From CAYMLQ01 sp964390795 (GTDB taxonomy: Bacteria; Verrucomicrobiota; Kiritimatiellia; RFP12; UBA1067): a DNA stretch of 17,201 nt. The stretch is from contig CAYMLQ010000086.1 of assembly GCA_964390795.1 (NCBI GenBank), positions 1 through 17,201 of the forward strand, given 5' to 3'. Position 1 is the first letter of the stretch. Each line of letters begins with the position of its first letter. Below, piece after piece: positions 1 through 7,182 of the stretch. The translations under genes were made by a program, and so were the position numbers. Below the pieces are notes generated by a model that did not search any database, was not told the origin of the DNA, and worked only from the letters and a program-made list of their open reading frames with translations.

Positions 1-132
1 TTGTTTTCAACGTCTTACGCTGTGGCGTAGTTACACGCTACGGGAAATGAGGCTTAATAGAGTGCCTGAAAGCCGTCAAGGATGAGATCTTGCGAAAATG
101 GAAAATGGACCGCACATGCAGCGAGTTGCGCC
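1..132. other. Non-coding leader, two overlapping short inverted repeats
   Basis: I see no supportable gene in this stretch, which is more AT-rich than the rest of the window. Two perfect 5-bp inverted repeats overlap. TACGC (16-20) and GCGTA (25-29) pair around a TGTG loop, while CGTAG (26-30) and CTACG (38-42) pair around a 7-base loop. They share positions 26-29, so the two hairpins would exclude each other in RNA. No T-run follows, so this does not read as a standard intrinsic terminator. It could be the tail of an upstream unit outside the window. Confidence 0.3.
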
Positions 133-161
133 TTGAACGGCAGGCAGGTAGTCAGTATAGT
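133..161 (+). promoter_or_regulatory. Sigma70-type promoter of the alkaline phosphatase gene
   Basis: A -35 element TTGAAC (133-138) and a -10 element TATAGT (156-161) are separated by exactly 17 bp. The first four bases of the -35 box and five of six bases of the -10 box match the sigma70 consensus. Transcription would start near 168, giving a leader of about 35 nt. I see no Pho-box-like direct repeat of the CTGTCAT type next to it, so phosphate control is not visible here, although the box may differ in this phylum. Confidence 0.55.
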
Positions 162-190
162 TGAGTGGCATTTGCTGAACAGCTTTTACT

Positions 191-200
191 TAGGGGAGGA
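191..200 (+). promoter_or_regulatory. Strong Shine-Dalgarno of the alkaline phosphatase gene
   Basis: The run AGGGGAGGA ends two bases before the ATG at 203 and is a near-perfect anti-16S match. It fixes the start of the phosphatase and argues against the longer out-of-frame reading that begins at 82. Confidence 0.6.
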
Positions 201-202
201 TC

Positions 203-2050
203 ATGACCGATTATCGATGCCGTCTGGCCACACGGGGCGTGAGCGCTTCACTCTTGTTTTTCGCAATCATGCTATCCGGTTCCGCAGGAACGGGGCTGGC
301 GGCTCCGTCGATCACCCCCCTGCCGCTGACCGCCGCCGCCAACACAGGCTTTTCCGACGCGCAGGCGGACGACCGCACAGGCGGCTGGACCGACCAGGGC
401 GGCAACGACCTGCGCGCGCTGAAGCCCGGCAAGCTGACCGCCGCAGGCGTTCCTTTTGAAATCCTCGACGAGCGCGCCGCCGGAAGTAAGGCCTGTATCG
501 TGCTGGGCGGGCCCACGCGGAAGTACCTGCCCTCCAAGGCGACCGTCCCGGTGCCTGGCCTGCAAGGCCAGTACCTCTATCTGCTCCACGCGGCCGCCTG
601 GTGCCCGCCCGCCAAAGCCCAGAAGATGACAGGCGTGCTTTTCATCGACTACGCGGACGGCACCTCCGCCGAAGCCCATGTGCGCTTTGGCCGCGATGTC
701 GGCGACTGGACGAGCCCGGAAAGCTTCAAGAACGCCGCACGGGCGTGGACCGTCTACAACGGCAACACGCAGGTCTCCCTCTTTGCATCCCGCTTCAAGC
801 TCAAGCCGCTGGCCGTCAAAGCCGTGCGCCTCGAATCCAGGGACTCGACGTGGATGGTCGCCGCCGCCAGCATCGGCGACGAGACCGCCCTGAAACCGCT
901 CAAGCCCGACCTGACCCTCACCAAGCAGTACGCCTCGCCGCCGCCCCTGACCGCCCCGCTGTCCGCGATGCCCGACGCCCCCGCGCCGAAGAACATTATC
1001 CTCATCATCGGCGACGGCATGGGCCCGGGCGCGCTGCAGCTCACCTCCCTCTACCAGCACAAGGCCGAAGGCCGGCTCGTCATGGAGCAACTGCCCGTGG
1101 CCAGCCTCTGCGCGACCCTGTCGCTCAGCAACAGCGTCACCGACTCGGCCGCGGCCTCCACCGCCCTGGCCACTGGCCGTAAGACGGACAACGGCTCCAT
1201 CGGCCTCACCCCGGACAACCGGCGGCTGGTGTCCTTCACCGAGGTCGCCCACCGCGAGGGCCGCGCCGTCGGCCTCATCACCTCCGACGCGCTCACCGGC
1301 GCCACGCCCGCGGGCTTCTACGCGCACGTTGACACCCGCGGCTCGTACCAGGGCGTCGCCGACTTCGCCGCCGCCTGCGGCTACGATGTCCTGATCGGCA
1401 ACACCAACGGGCGGGCGTGGTTCATGCCGAAGGCCCAGGGCGGACAGCGCACCGACTCGCGCCCGCTGCTGGATGAGATGTCCGCCAGCGGCTACGCGCT
1501 CGTCTCGGACGCGGCCACCTTCGCGCAAGCGCCGGCGGACAAGCGCGTGCTCGGCTTCATGGACAGCAAGACGGTCCTGAGCACGGAGCAGATTCTGGCG
1601 CAGCTCACCGAGACCGCGCTGGCGCGCCTCGCCAAGAACGACAAGGGCTTCTTCCTGATGGTCGAATGCACGATCACCGACGGCGGCGGACACGGCAACA
1701 AGCCCGACCTGACCGTGCTCGGCACGCTCCAGGTGGACTGGGCCGTGCGCAGCGCCGTCGAATTCGCCCGCACGCGCGGAGACACGCTCGTGCTGGTCAC
1801 GGCAGACCACGAGACCGGCGGGCTGAGCAGCAGCGTGACCAACAACCCGCCGGGCAAGCTCGTCATCGACTACGCGACCACGAGCCACACCCGCACGCCT
1901 GTCAGGCTCTTCGCCTACGGCCCGGGATCGAGCCTGCTCAGCGGCACGGTCGACAACACCGATATCGCCAAAACCGTCTGCCGCCTCTGGAACATCACCC
2001 TGCCGCCCCCGGCAAAGGGCGACAGCAAAGAAACTAAGCTGACCCCATGA
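203..2050 (+). CDS. Secreted alkaline phosphatase with N-terminal beta-sandwich domain
   Basis: Phosphomonoesterase of the PhoA superfamily, 615 aa, predicted periplasmic or extracellular. An N-terminal signal peptide (about residues 12-33) leads into a domain at about 45-225 beginning GFSDAQADDRTGGWTDQGG, which looks like the beta-sandwich module attached to many exported PVC enzymes. The catalytic domain (about 262-600) keeps the family core. The metal-ligand aspartate is in IIGDGM (D271) and the nucleophile is S315 in TDSAAAST. T368 sits in ATPA and R379 in the AHVDTR block. E488 and D493 keep the E-x4-D spacing, followed by H497, then D535/H536 in TADHETGG and H562 in the late TSH motif. 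No catalytic position seems lost; the usual VEGG reads VECT. It is monocistronic apart from a truncated regulator whose ATG overlaps its stop, and it converges on the minus-strand gene run. The fold assignment is firm; the substrate is unknown. Confidence 0.93.
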   Translation: MTDYRCRLATRGVSASLLFFAIMLSGSAGTGLAAPSITPLPLTAAANTGFSDAQADDRTGGWTDQGGNDLRALKPGKLTAAGVPFEILDERAAGSKACIVLGGPTRKYLPSKATVPVPGLQGQYLYLLHAAAWCPPAKAQKMTGVLFIDYADGTSAEAHVRFGRDVGDWTSPESFKNAARAWTVYNGNTQVSLFASRFKLKPLAVKAVRLESRDSTWMVAAASIGDETALKPLKPDLTLTKQYASPPPLTAPLSAMPDAPAPKNIILIIGDGMGPGALQLTSLYQHKAEGRLVMEQLPVASLCATLSLSNSVTDSAAASTALATGRKTDNGSIGLTPDNRRLVSFTEVAHREGRAVGLITSDALTGATPAGFYAHVDTRGSYQGVADFAAACGYDVLIGNTNGRAWFMPKAQGGQRTDSRPLLDEMSASGYALVSDAATFAQAPADKRVLGFMDSKTVLSTEQILAQLTETALARLAKNDKGFFLMVECTITDGGGHGNKPDLTVLGTLQVDWAVRSAVEFARTRGDTLVLVTADHETGGLSSSVTNNPPGKLVIDYATTSHTRTPVRLFAYGPGSSLLSGTVDNTDIAKTVCRLWNITLPPPAKGDSKETKLTP

Positions 2051-2205
2051 AAGTGAAACGGGGGGGAGTGCCGGAGGAACAGGATGCGCGTCTGACCCGC
2101 GTCACCGAGTACCTTCTCGCCACGCTGCACGAGCCGCCCGACTACCGCCAGTTGGCCCGGCTCGCGCATGCCTTTACTTCGCGTGCGTTTCGAGGATGCG
2201 GTTGA
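2047..2205 (+). pseudogene. Truncated AraC-type regulator, N-terminal HTH stub
   Basis: This 52-codon reading frame starts with an ATG overlapping the phosphatase TGA (ATGA, 2047-2050). Residues 15-41, beginning RLTRVTEYLLATLHEPPDYR, align without gaps to the first helices of AraC/GyrI-type regulators (general pattern R-I-x-R-V-x-x-Y-I-x-x-x-L-x-E-P-x-x-x-x-x-L-A-x-x-A-H). The similarity stops at the histidine encoded at 2167-2169. Beyond it the frame runs into the antisense of the 3' end of the neighbouring hydrolase gene (stop codon 2174-2176) and terminates at 2205. The recognition helix, second HTH and effector domain are absent. The most likely reading is a remnant of a regulator that once followed the phosphatase. 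An in-frame GTG at 2068 is an alternative start. The family call rests on pattern recognition only. Confidence 0.55.
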
Positions 2206-3451
2206 GGCGGTCGGAAACGTCGGGACTGTCCAGAATGCCGCCGTGGGTTTCATTGAAGCCGAACACATTGACGGCAGACTCCTGCATGCCGAGGTCGAGC
2301 ATGCTGGCGAGCGGCAGCGTGCCGTCCGTATTGCCCTCTGTCATCATCGCCGAGCCGCCGCGGTAGCTGAACAGCAGATAGTAAGCGGTTGTGGCCGGAA
2401 GCGGCGTTTGGCGCAGGGCCTCGAGGTAGGGGCTGCCGGGCGACACATCGAACCAGCAGGGCAGAACGACGGGAGAGTGCTCAACCCCAAGCCCGGCACC
2501 GGGATGGCCCTGCCAGGGCGTGGAGAGGGTGACAAAGAGCGGCACGAACGCGTTGCCGTCCGCCGCCAGACGGTTGATGGCGCCGCGGGCGACGAGGCCG
2601 CCCATGCTGTGCGCCACGACGATCACGCGCGGCACCTTGTGCCGGGCCTGAACCTCTTTCAGCAGCTTGGCATAATAGTCAGCGAGCAACGTCAGGCGCA
2701 CGCCGGACGGGTACTGCACGACCCACGGCTGGAACCGGCTCCGGTCGAGGCTCTTCGCCAAGGTCTCGAAATTGCGCGGCGACCCTCCCACGCCGTGAAA
2801 GAACAGCACGGGTGTTTTGCCCTCCTCGTATGGCTGAAGGAAGAAGAGACCCGCGCCGTAGCGCTCAAAAAAGGTCACCGGCTCCCACATCCCCAACGGC
2901 CCAGTCTCGCGGTCGAACCGCGCGTCACTCAAGCTCGCGACGGTGCCCGCGTGCTTGTTTTCCACTCGCATATCGATTTGGCGGAGCGGCTTCGCGTACA
3001 GCAGCGGCAGCTCCTTGCGGGCCTGCTCCGGCGGCCGCAGGGCGAGCGTGAAGGCGTCGAGCGTTTCGCCTGTCCTGGCCGTGACCAGGCTGGGCGCGCC
3101 ATGCCACCCGACGCGCTCGGTGAGCTGAAACACGCCGTCCTCGTTCGCGTCCTCGTAGGCGAACAGGTAATAGTCCCCGGGCTTCTGCAGAAAGGCAAAG
3201 GAGCCGTTTTTATACACCACCTGATACGCGATCAACGTCTTCGGCTCCGTGCCCGGAGTGTCCGCGTAAAGCGCCACGCAAAGGGGCTTGTCCGTCTTCG
3301 GCTCGCATATCACCGTGCCGCCGATTCGGACGGACTGGTCGAGCCTAGCCAGATCCTTCTTCGCCCTCACCAGCGTACACCCTGCCGCACCGCAAAGCAG
3401 GACGGCGAGTGCCGCAGCCGACAGATTTCGGAACACTAGCATCGTGTGCAT
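2174..3451 (-). CDS. Alpha/beta-hydrolase lipoprotein with N-terminal beta domain
   Basis: Predicted membrane-anchored esterase or lipase of 425 aa. A lipoprotein signal ends in GAAGC with lipidated Cys25. Residues about 43-140 look like a small beta-sandwich of the carboxypeptidase-regulatory or Ig-like type (acidic DANEDG turn near 101-106). The alpha/beta-hydrolase domain follows, with the FFHG oxyanion motif at 217-220, nucleophile S282 in AHSMG, and the STPWQG motif typical of PGAP1-like lipases near 310. D376 in NTDGTLP and H403 in ETHGG are the likely acid and base. The ATG at 3451 is preferred because AAAGG lies 8 bases upstream; an in-frame ATG at 3469 would add six residues. It is last in the minus-strand run, and its stop abuts the truncated regulator. 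The substrate is unknown; acyl esters or lipids are likely. Confidence 0.85.
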   Translation of the reverse strand: MHTMLVFRNLSAAALAVLLCGAAGCTLVRAKKDLARLDQSVRIGGTVICEPKTDKPLCVALYADTPGTEPKTLIAYQVVYKNGSFAFLQKPGDYYLFAYEDANEDGVFQLTERVGWHGAPSLVTARTGETLDAFTLALRPPEQARKELPLLYAKPLRQIDMRVENKHAGTVASLSDARFDRETGPLGMWEPVTFFERYGAGLFFLQPYEEGKTPVLFFHGVGGSPRNFETLAKSLDRSRFQPWVVQYPSGVRLTLLADYYAKLLKEVQARHKVPRVIVVAHSMGGLVARGAINRLAADGNAFVPLFVTLSTPWQGHPGAGLGVEHSPVVLPCWFDVSPGSPYLEALRQTPLPATTAYYLLFSYRGGSAMMTEGNTDGTLPLASMLDLGMQESAVNVFGFNETHGGILDSPDVSDRLNRILETHAK

Positions 3452-3506
3452 AACGGAGACCTTTCCCATTTTTCAACCCTTAACGCGCATCCTTGGCACC
3501 GCGCCA

Positions 3507-4169
3507 TCACTCCTTTAGTCCGCCGCACGTGACGCATAGCGCGCGGAGGGCTTGACCGATCTGTTCGAGTCCTTTGTCGTTGACCATGTAGCGAAAGACC
3601 TTCGTCGACGAATCCTTCAGGACCGTGCGGATAATCTCGGTTTCAATGGGCACGCCCTTCTCAGCCGCGACCTCCTCGAAGATGGGGTCGGGCTTCACAG
3701 ACAATCGGTTCAGGTCCGGCAAGGCCAGCATCACGACTTGCATATCCTGCTGTCGGGCAAGGTCGATCATGGCGATGAGGCTGGCCTTCAGCTTGGCACG
3801 GTCTGTCACTTTCCACAGATCCATCGCACCGTACCCCAAGATCATCAGATCCGCGTCGTTGGCTTGCAGGACGTCGGGCAGGCGCTTCAAGGCGCTCTCT
3901 GCAAACTCGCCCGCCTGTCCCATGCTGACAACCTTGTGCTTGAGCGCTTTCGACAGCGCCTCGTCCATGCTGGTAGACCTGAAGAAGTCGGCCTCCTCGC
4001 CGATGCCCGCGGCATAGAGCAAGACCACCGCGTCTTCCGGAAGGGGCGTCAGCCGCGCGGGCGGCTGCTTCTTGCCGCAGCCGGTGAGCGCCGCCGCCAA
4101 CCCGACAATAAGCAAAAGTCTGCGGCAGGAAATCCGGTAATGTTTTCTCGCGTTCACTGAAACGTTCAT
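3507..4169 (-). CDS. SGNH-hydrolase-like lipoprotein, catalytic residues apparently lost
   Basis: Lipoprotein of 220 aa: basic N-terminus, hydrophobic segment, lipobox ALTGC with Cys31. The order of strands and helices after residue 46 resembles TesA-like SGNH esterases. However, where the family has block I GDS the protein reads LLYAAGIGEE (50-59). The block III GxND site reads LGYGAMDL (111-118), and block V DxxH reads NDKGLEQIG (197-205). Nucleophile, oxyanion Asn and catalytic His therefore all seem to be missing, so I predict a non-catalytic binding protein or an enzyme with a changed mechanism. The start at 4169 is chosen over an upstream extension to 4337 because it puts the signal peptide at the N-terminus. 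It lies 37 bp after one alpha/beta-hydrolase lipoprotein gene and 55 bp before the other. The fold assignment is tentative. Confidence 0.72.
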   Translation of the reverse strand: MNVSVNARKHYRISCRRLLLIVGLAAALTGCGKKQPPARLTPLPEDAVVLLYAAGIGEEADFFRSTSMDEALSKALKHKVVSMGQAGEFAESALKRLPDVLQANDADLMILGYGAMDLWKVTDRAKLKASLIAMIDLARQQDMQVVMLALPDLNRLSVKPDPIFEEVAAEKGVPIETEIIRTVLKDSSTKVFRYMVNDKGLEQIGQALRALCVTCGGLKE

Positions 4170-4206
4170 GCTCTTTGCCTTTCGTGTGTGTCTCTCGCCC
4201 ATGCTA

Positions 4207-6072
4207 TCACTCGCCCACCTTCGCGCGCGCACCGCCTCGGAGGTGCTCCAGCAGAATGCGCCGAACCTCTTCGATGGTGAGCGGGTTTCCCTGACAACTG
4301 TGCTCGCTCGGCACGACAAATTCCGAGGCGACCCCATCCAGATGGGCGCTCGTGTACTTGACCACGCCGTCGTCGCCGTCCGGCGCTTTCATGTCGGGAT
4401 TGACCGAGATGATCGAGTGCGCGGTGACAGTCGGCGGGATCGGCAGTTTCGCTAAGGCCAACAAGACCGGGTTATCGGGCGCCATGCTGTCGATGCTGGT
4501 CGGCATATGGTCGGAGAGTGTGCCGGGCAGTTTGACGCGCTTCGTGATCGTTAAAAGCTCAGTGCCGGTCTTCAGCACGTCCTGCGGCAGCCGAATGAAC
4601 CGGCGCGCGAGTTTCCGGGCGAACGAGCCTGCGAGGAAACTGCCGCGGTGGGGCGTGGAGATGAAGACAACGCACCGCACCTGCGGCATGGGCTTAAAGA
4701 GTGTGTACCGCTGGACGAGCTTATTCTCTTCTGGCGCGAGCTTCAGCTCTTGAAGCGATTTCCCGGAAATCGCACGGACAATCGTCTCGCCGGTGTCCGT
4801 CGAGATCAGGCGGGTGAGAAGGCCGCCCTGGCTGTGGCCGATGACCACCATGTCATTCAGTGCCGGATCGGCACCCATCGGGTCGCACTTCTTGAGGTGG
4901 GCATCGAGCGCTTCCTGAAAGTTACGGGCGGAGTAGACGATGGGCTTGCCGCTGTCGTACAGGTAGAGCCAGAACTGGAATTTCTCGCGGACACGAGGAT
5001 CGGCGGCAAGGGTGTTCAGCATTTCCGCCCACCAGACCGGACTGCTCATCGTACCGTGTACCAGCACCACAGGAATCTTGCCCGCCTCGTAGGGATATGG
5101 GGAGTAGATGCCCGGTGGAAACGGCATCTGCCCGAGCCTGAACATTTTCAGACCGAGGCTCCAGAGCGCGGGGTTCTCAAGCACATAGGCGAGCTGTGCG
5201 GTCATGTCCGTTTCGATGGGCACAGTCTTGCCGTCGAGAGTGATCTCGTGGCGGACCAGCGGCGAATAAAGGTCCACCCAGCCTCTGCCGGTGCCCTCCG
5301 TCAGTTCACGCAGACCGCCTTCAACACGCAGAAAGATCGTGGCCGCGCTTGCTTTACCGTTGCCGACCGAGAGTTCCGGCTGGCGTTTGCGCGAAGCCAC
5401 GAGCGGCGCGCCCAGGCCGCCGCCGCGGTTGCGGACGCTCAGGCCCCGGATCAGGAAATCATCCGCAGGAGTGAAGGTGTCGTAGGAGTCGACTGGCAGC
5501 GGCAGATCGCTGACGCCCCACTCCAGGGTGATCTTGCCGACCGGCAAGGCGACTTGCAGTGCATTCGTTTTAGGCGGCTGGTTCCTTGCGAGAAGCGCGA
5601 GCGCCAGGCTCCGATTATAGATGTCGCACGCGACACGGAACTGCCGGTTGAACGGGCTGGGCGGCGGCTCATTGCCAGGCCCCAACAGATATTGGTAGGC
5701 GTACAAAGCAGAAGCGACATACAGGTTAAAGGGGTCGATTCGCTGGCCGTCGACCTTAAAATGAGAACCCTGCCGGCCCTGCTGAAAACAGAGTTCCGAA
5801 AGAGCCAGCAGCGTGTCGCGCCGGTCGTCGCGGCAGGCGATCTCGTGAAGCGCGCGGATGCAGGTTAACGGGTCATGGCGCACGGCCTTATCGAAGCTGT
5901 ACCGGTGCAAGACGGCCAGCGTTTGACTGCTGTAGGAGCGGGAGTTCAGCGAACTCCGGTTGATCTGTTCGTAGGCGATCCGCTCGCCGAGGCGGTTGAC
6001 GCCCACCGGGGTGGGCGTGGAGCAGCCGCCCGCCAACAAAAGTGCAACGCCAAGTCCGACATGCCGATTCAT
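4207..6072 (-). CDS. Large alpha/beta-hydrolase lipoprotein
   Basis: Predicted lipid-anchored hydrolase of 621 aa. The signal ends LLLAGGC with Cys17. Residues about 28-165 form a helical region (lipobox-proximal, with a TLLALSELCFQQG helix near 87-99), and about 170-320 look beta-rich and precede the catalytic domain. The catalytic domain has VVLVHG (335-340), nucleophile S414 in GHSQGG, and STPHRGS (472-478), a PGAP1/EstA-lipase hallmark. D565/D567/D568 in the DGDDGVV segment and H591 in SEHS are the candidate acid and base. Its ATG overlaps the stop of the upstream DUF4105 gene (ATGA, 6069-6072), implying translational coupling and probably a shared process. Lipase, esterase or transacylase activity at the envelope is inferred; the substrate cannot be read from sequence. 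Confidence 0.87.
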   Translation of the reverse strand: MNRHVGLGVALLLAGGCSTPTPVGVNRLGERIAYEQINRSSLNSRSYSSQTLAVLHRYSFDKAVRHDPLTCIRALHEIACRDDRRDTLLALSELCFQQGRQGSHFKVDGQRIDPFNLYVASALYAYQYLLGPGNEPPPSPFNRQFRVACDIYNRSLALALLARNQPPKTNALQVALPVGKITLEWGVSDLPLPVDSYDTFTPADDFLIRGLSVRNRGGGLGAPLVASRKRQPELSVGNGKASAATIFLRVEGGLRELTEGTGRGWVDLYSPLVRHEITLDGKTVPIETDMTAQLAYVLENPALWSLGLKMFRLGQMPFPPGIYSPYPYEAGKIPVVLVHGTMSSPVWWAEMLNTLAADPRVREKFQFWLYLYDSGKPIVYSARNFQEALDAHLKKCDPMGADPALNDMVVIGHSQGGLLTRLISTDTGETIVRAISGKSLQELKLAPEENKLVQRYTLFKPMPQVRCVVFISTPHRGSFLAGSFARKLARRFIRLPQDVLKTGTELLTITKRVKLPGTLSDHMPTSIDSMAPDNPVLLALAKLPIPPTVTAHSIISVNPDMKAPDGDDGVVKYTSAHLDGVASEFVVPSEHSCQGNPLTIEEVRRILLEHLRGGARAKVGE

Positions 6073-7130
6073 GGCCGAGCCTCCTTTGAAAGCAATGGAT
6101 GAACGCCGGGCAGACCTTCCCTGATCAGCGCCGAGAACGCGGGCGAGTCGCCGGCCGCGCGGGCGCGGCCGTTGATGATGCTGCGCTCACGGAACTCGTC
6201 GAAAGGCAGGGAGGTGTCCAGCGCACCGTTCTCGTAGGCGCGACGATCCGCGTAGCCGTTGAGCAGGACCGACCAATGCCAGCGCCCCCGCCCCTTGACC
6301 GCATGCTGACGGGCGATCTGGAAGAAGCCGACCATGCAGTTCTCGGTCACGGCATTGTACCACTCCGGCTTGCGGTTGAGTCCGTTGATCCGGTTCAGGT
6401 AATCGGTGAACGTCGCTTGGATGGCCTGCGGCGGAGCCTGCACCATCCGGTAGAGACGAACCGTCTCGCCTTGCCTGAAGTTGGTGCGCAGCCGCACCAG
6501 GTCGCGCTCGTCACCGGCGATGAAGATGACCTCGTACTGGCGGAACAGCCCCTTGAACGCCGAGTAGCTCTCGCCGGCCTCTTTGCGCGTCTCGATCGAG
6601 AAGCAGAGATACTGACCGTCGGAGAAACCGAAGCTGATCATGGTGTGTGCGACTTTGCGCAAGCCCCAATCGGCCAGGAATATGTCGGCCATCTGAAGCT
6701 TCGAGAGGTCGTACCGCCGCGTCTCAAAGGCAGCGGTGAGGTTGGTCTCCGACTGGTAGGCGCAGTTCCTGACGTTGTGAACCGTCACCTGTTCGCCGTT
6801 GATTTCGGCATAGGGCTGTTTCGCCACGTCCGGCTGCCAGGCGCGGTCATTGGAGGGCCGCATCAGGTGGAAGCAGAGCAAAGGGAGCAGAAAACAGAGG
6901 GCGCACTGCGGCATCAGCCAGCGGAGCGGCGACCGCACACAGACGGCCGCATGAGCCAAGCCGTACAGCGCGGCCAGCACCACGCAAACACCTTTCGGCC
7001 AGCTGCCGTAGTAGAGCGCACAGACGCCCCACAGCCAGGCGGGTGTGAGGAGCACGAACAGCCCCAGCCGGCACAGAATCCGCCAGCCGGCCCCGCTGCG
7101 GCTCTCCGATACGTTCAAGCCCTGCTGCAT
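6069..7130 (-). CDS. DUF4105 (Lnb N-terminal periplasmic domain) membrane protein
   Basis: Protein of 353 aa with three predicted transmembrane helices (about 17-42, 47-65, 71-90) and then an extracytoplasmic DUF4105 domain (about 145-275). Visible signature blocks are the conserved histidine H162 in AHTMISFGF, FSIETRKE near 177-184, FRQYEVIFI near 196-204, and DERDLVRLRT near 207-216. The late Asn-Cys signature appears as ENCM (263-266), where the family usually has NCT. I prefer the ATG at 7130 because AAGGGGG lies about 5 bases upstream. A GTG at 7163 and an ATG at 7151 are in frame but lack a ribosome site. The family has no firmly known reaction; its conserved His and Cys suggest a thiol hydrolase or acyltransferase. 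The 4-bp overlap with the following lipoprotein hydrolase gene points to joint function. Confidence 0.83.
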   Translation of the reverse strand: MQQGLNVSESRSGAGWRILCRLGLFVLLTPAWLWGVCALYYGSWPKGVCVVLAALYGLAHAAVCVRSPLRWLMPQCALCFLLPLLCFHLMRPSNDRAWQPDVAKQPYAEINGEQVTVHNVRNCAYQSETNLTAAFETRRYDLSKLQMADIFLADWGLRKVAHTMISFGFSDGQYLCFSIETRKEAGESYSAFKGLFRQYEVIFIAGDERDLVRLRTNFRQGETVRLYRMVQAPPQAIQATFTDYLNRINGLNRKPEWYNAVTENCMVGFFQIARQHAVKGRGRWHWSVLLNGYADRRAYENGALDTSLPFDEFRERSIINGRARAAGDSPAFSALIREGLPGVHPLLSKEARP

Positions 7131-7182
7131 TTCGCCCCCTTCACTTTGCATCACGCGAGTCACGCCAGCCGCTTCGGCTCTT

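Noticed and set aside
82..459. Small plus-strand frame starting before the phosphatase
   Set aside because: Out of frame with the phosphatase, overlaps it for most of its length, has no ribosome site, and its C-terminal half is Arg-rich out-of-frame sequence.
272..1888. Long open frame antisense to the alkaline phosphatase
   Set aside because: The plus-strand product has a complete catalytic site and a strong ribosome site. The antisense frame is a low-complexity Gly/Arg/Val product of high-GC codon structure.
2051..2173. Bidirectional terminator between the convergent phosphatase and hydrolase genes
   Set aside because: I looked for a GC stem followed by T-run on either strand and found none; the space is occupied by the truncated regulator frame.
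2168..3439. Plus-strand open frame of about 420 codons opposite the terminal hydrolase gene
   Set aside because: It is the shadow of a gene with lipobox, GxSxG and Asp/His motifs; its own translation has no recognisable domain or signal.
4648..5868. Plus-strand open frame of about 400 codons opposite the large hydrolase lipoprotein
   Set aside because: Arg/Ala/Gln-rich shadow without ribosome site, opposite a gene with clear catalytic motifs.
7167..7179. Short AGCCG-CTT-CGGCT inverted repeat between the unknown lipoprotein and DUF4105 genes
   Set aside because: Stem of 5 bp with no T-run on either side; too weak to call a terminator in high-GC sequence.
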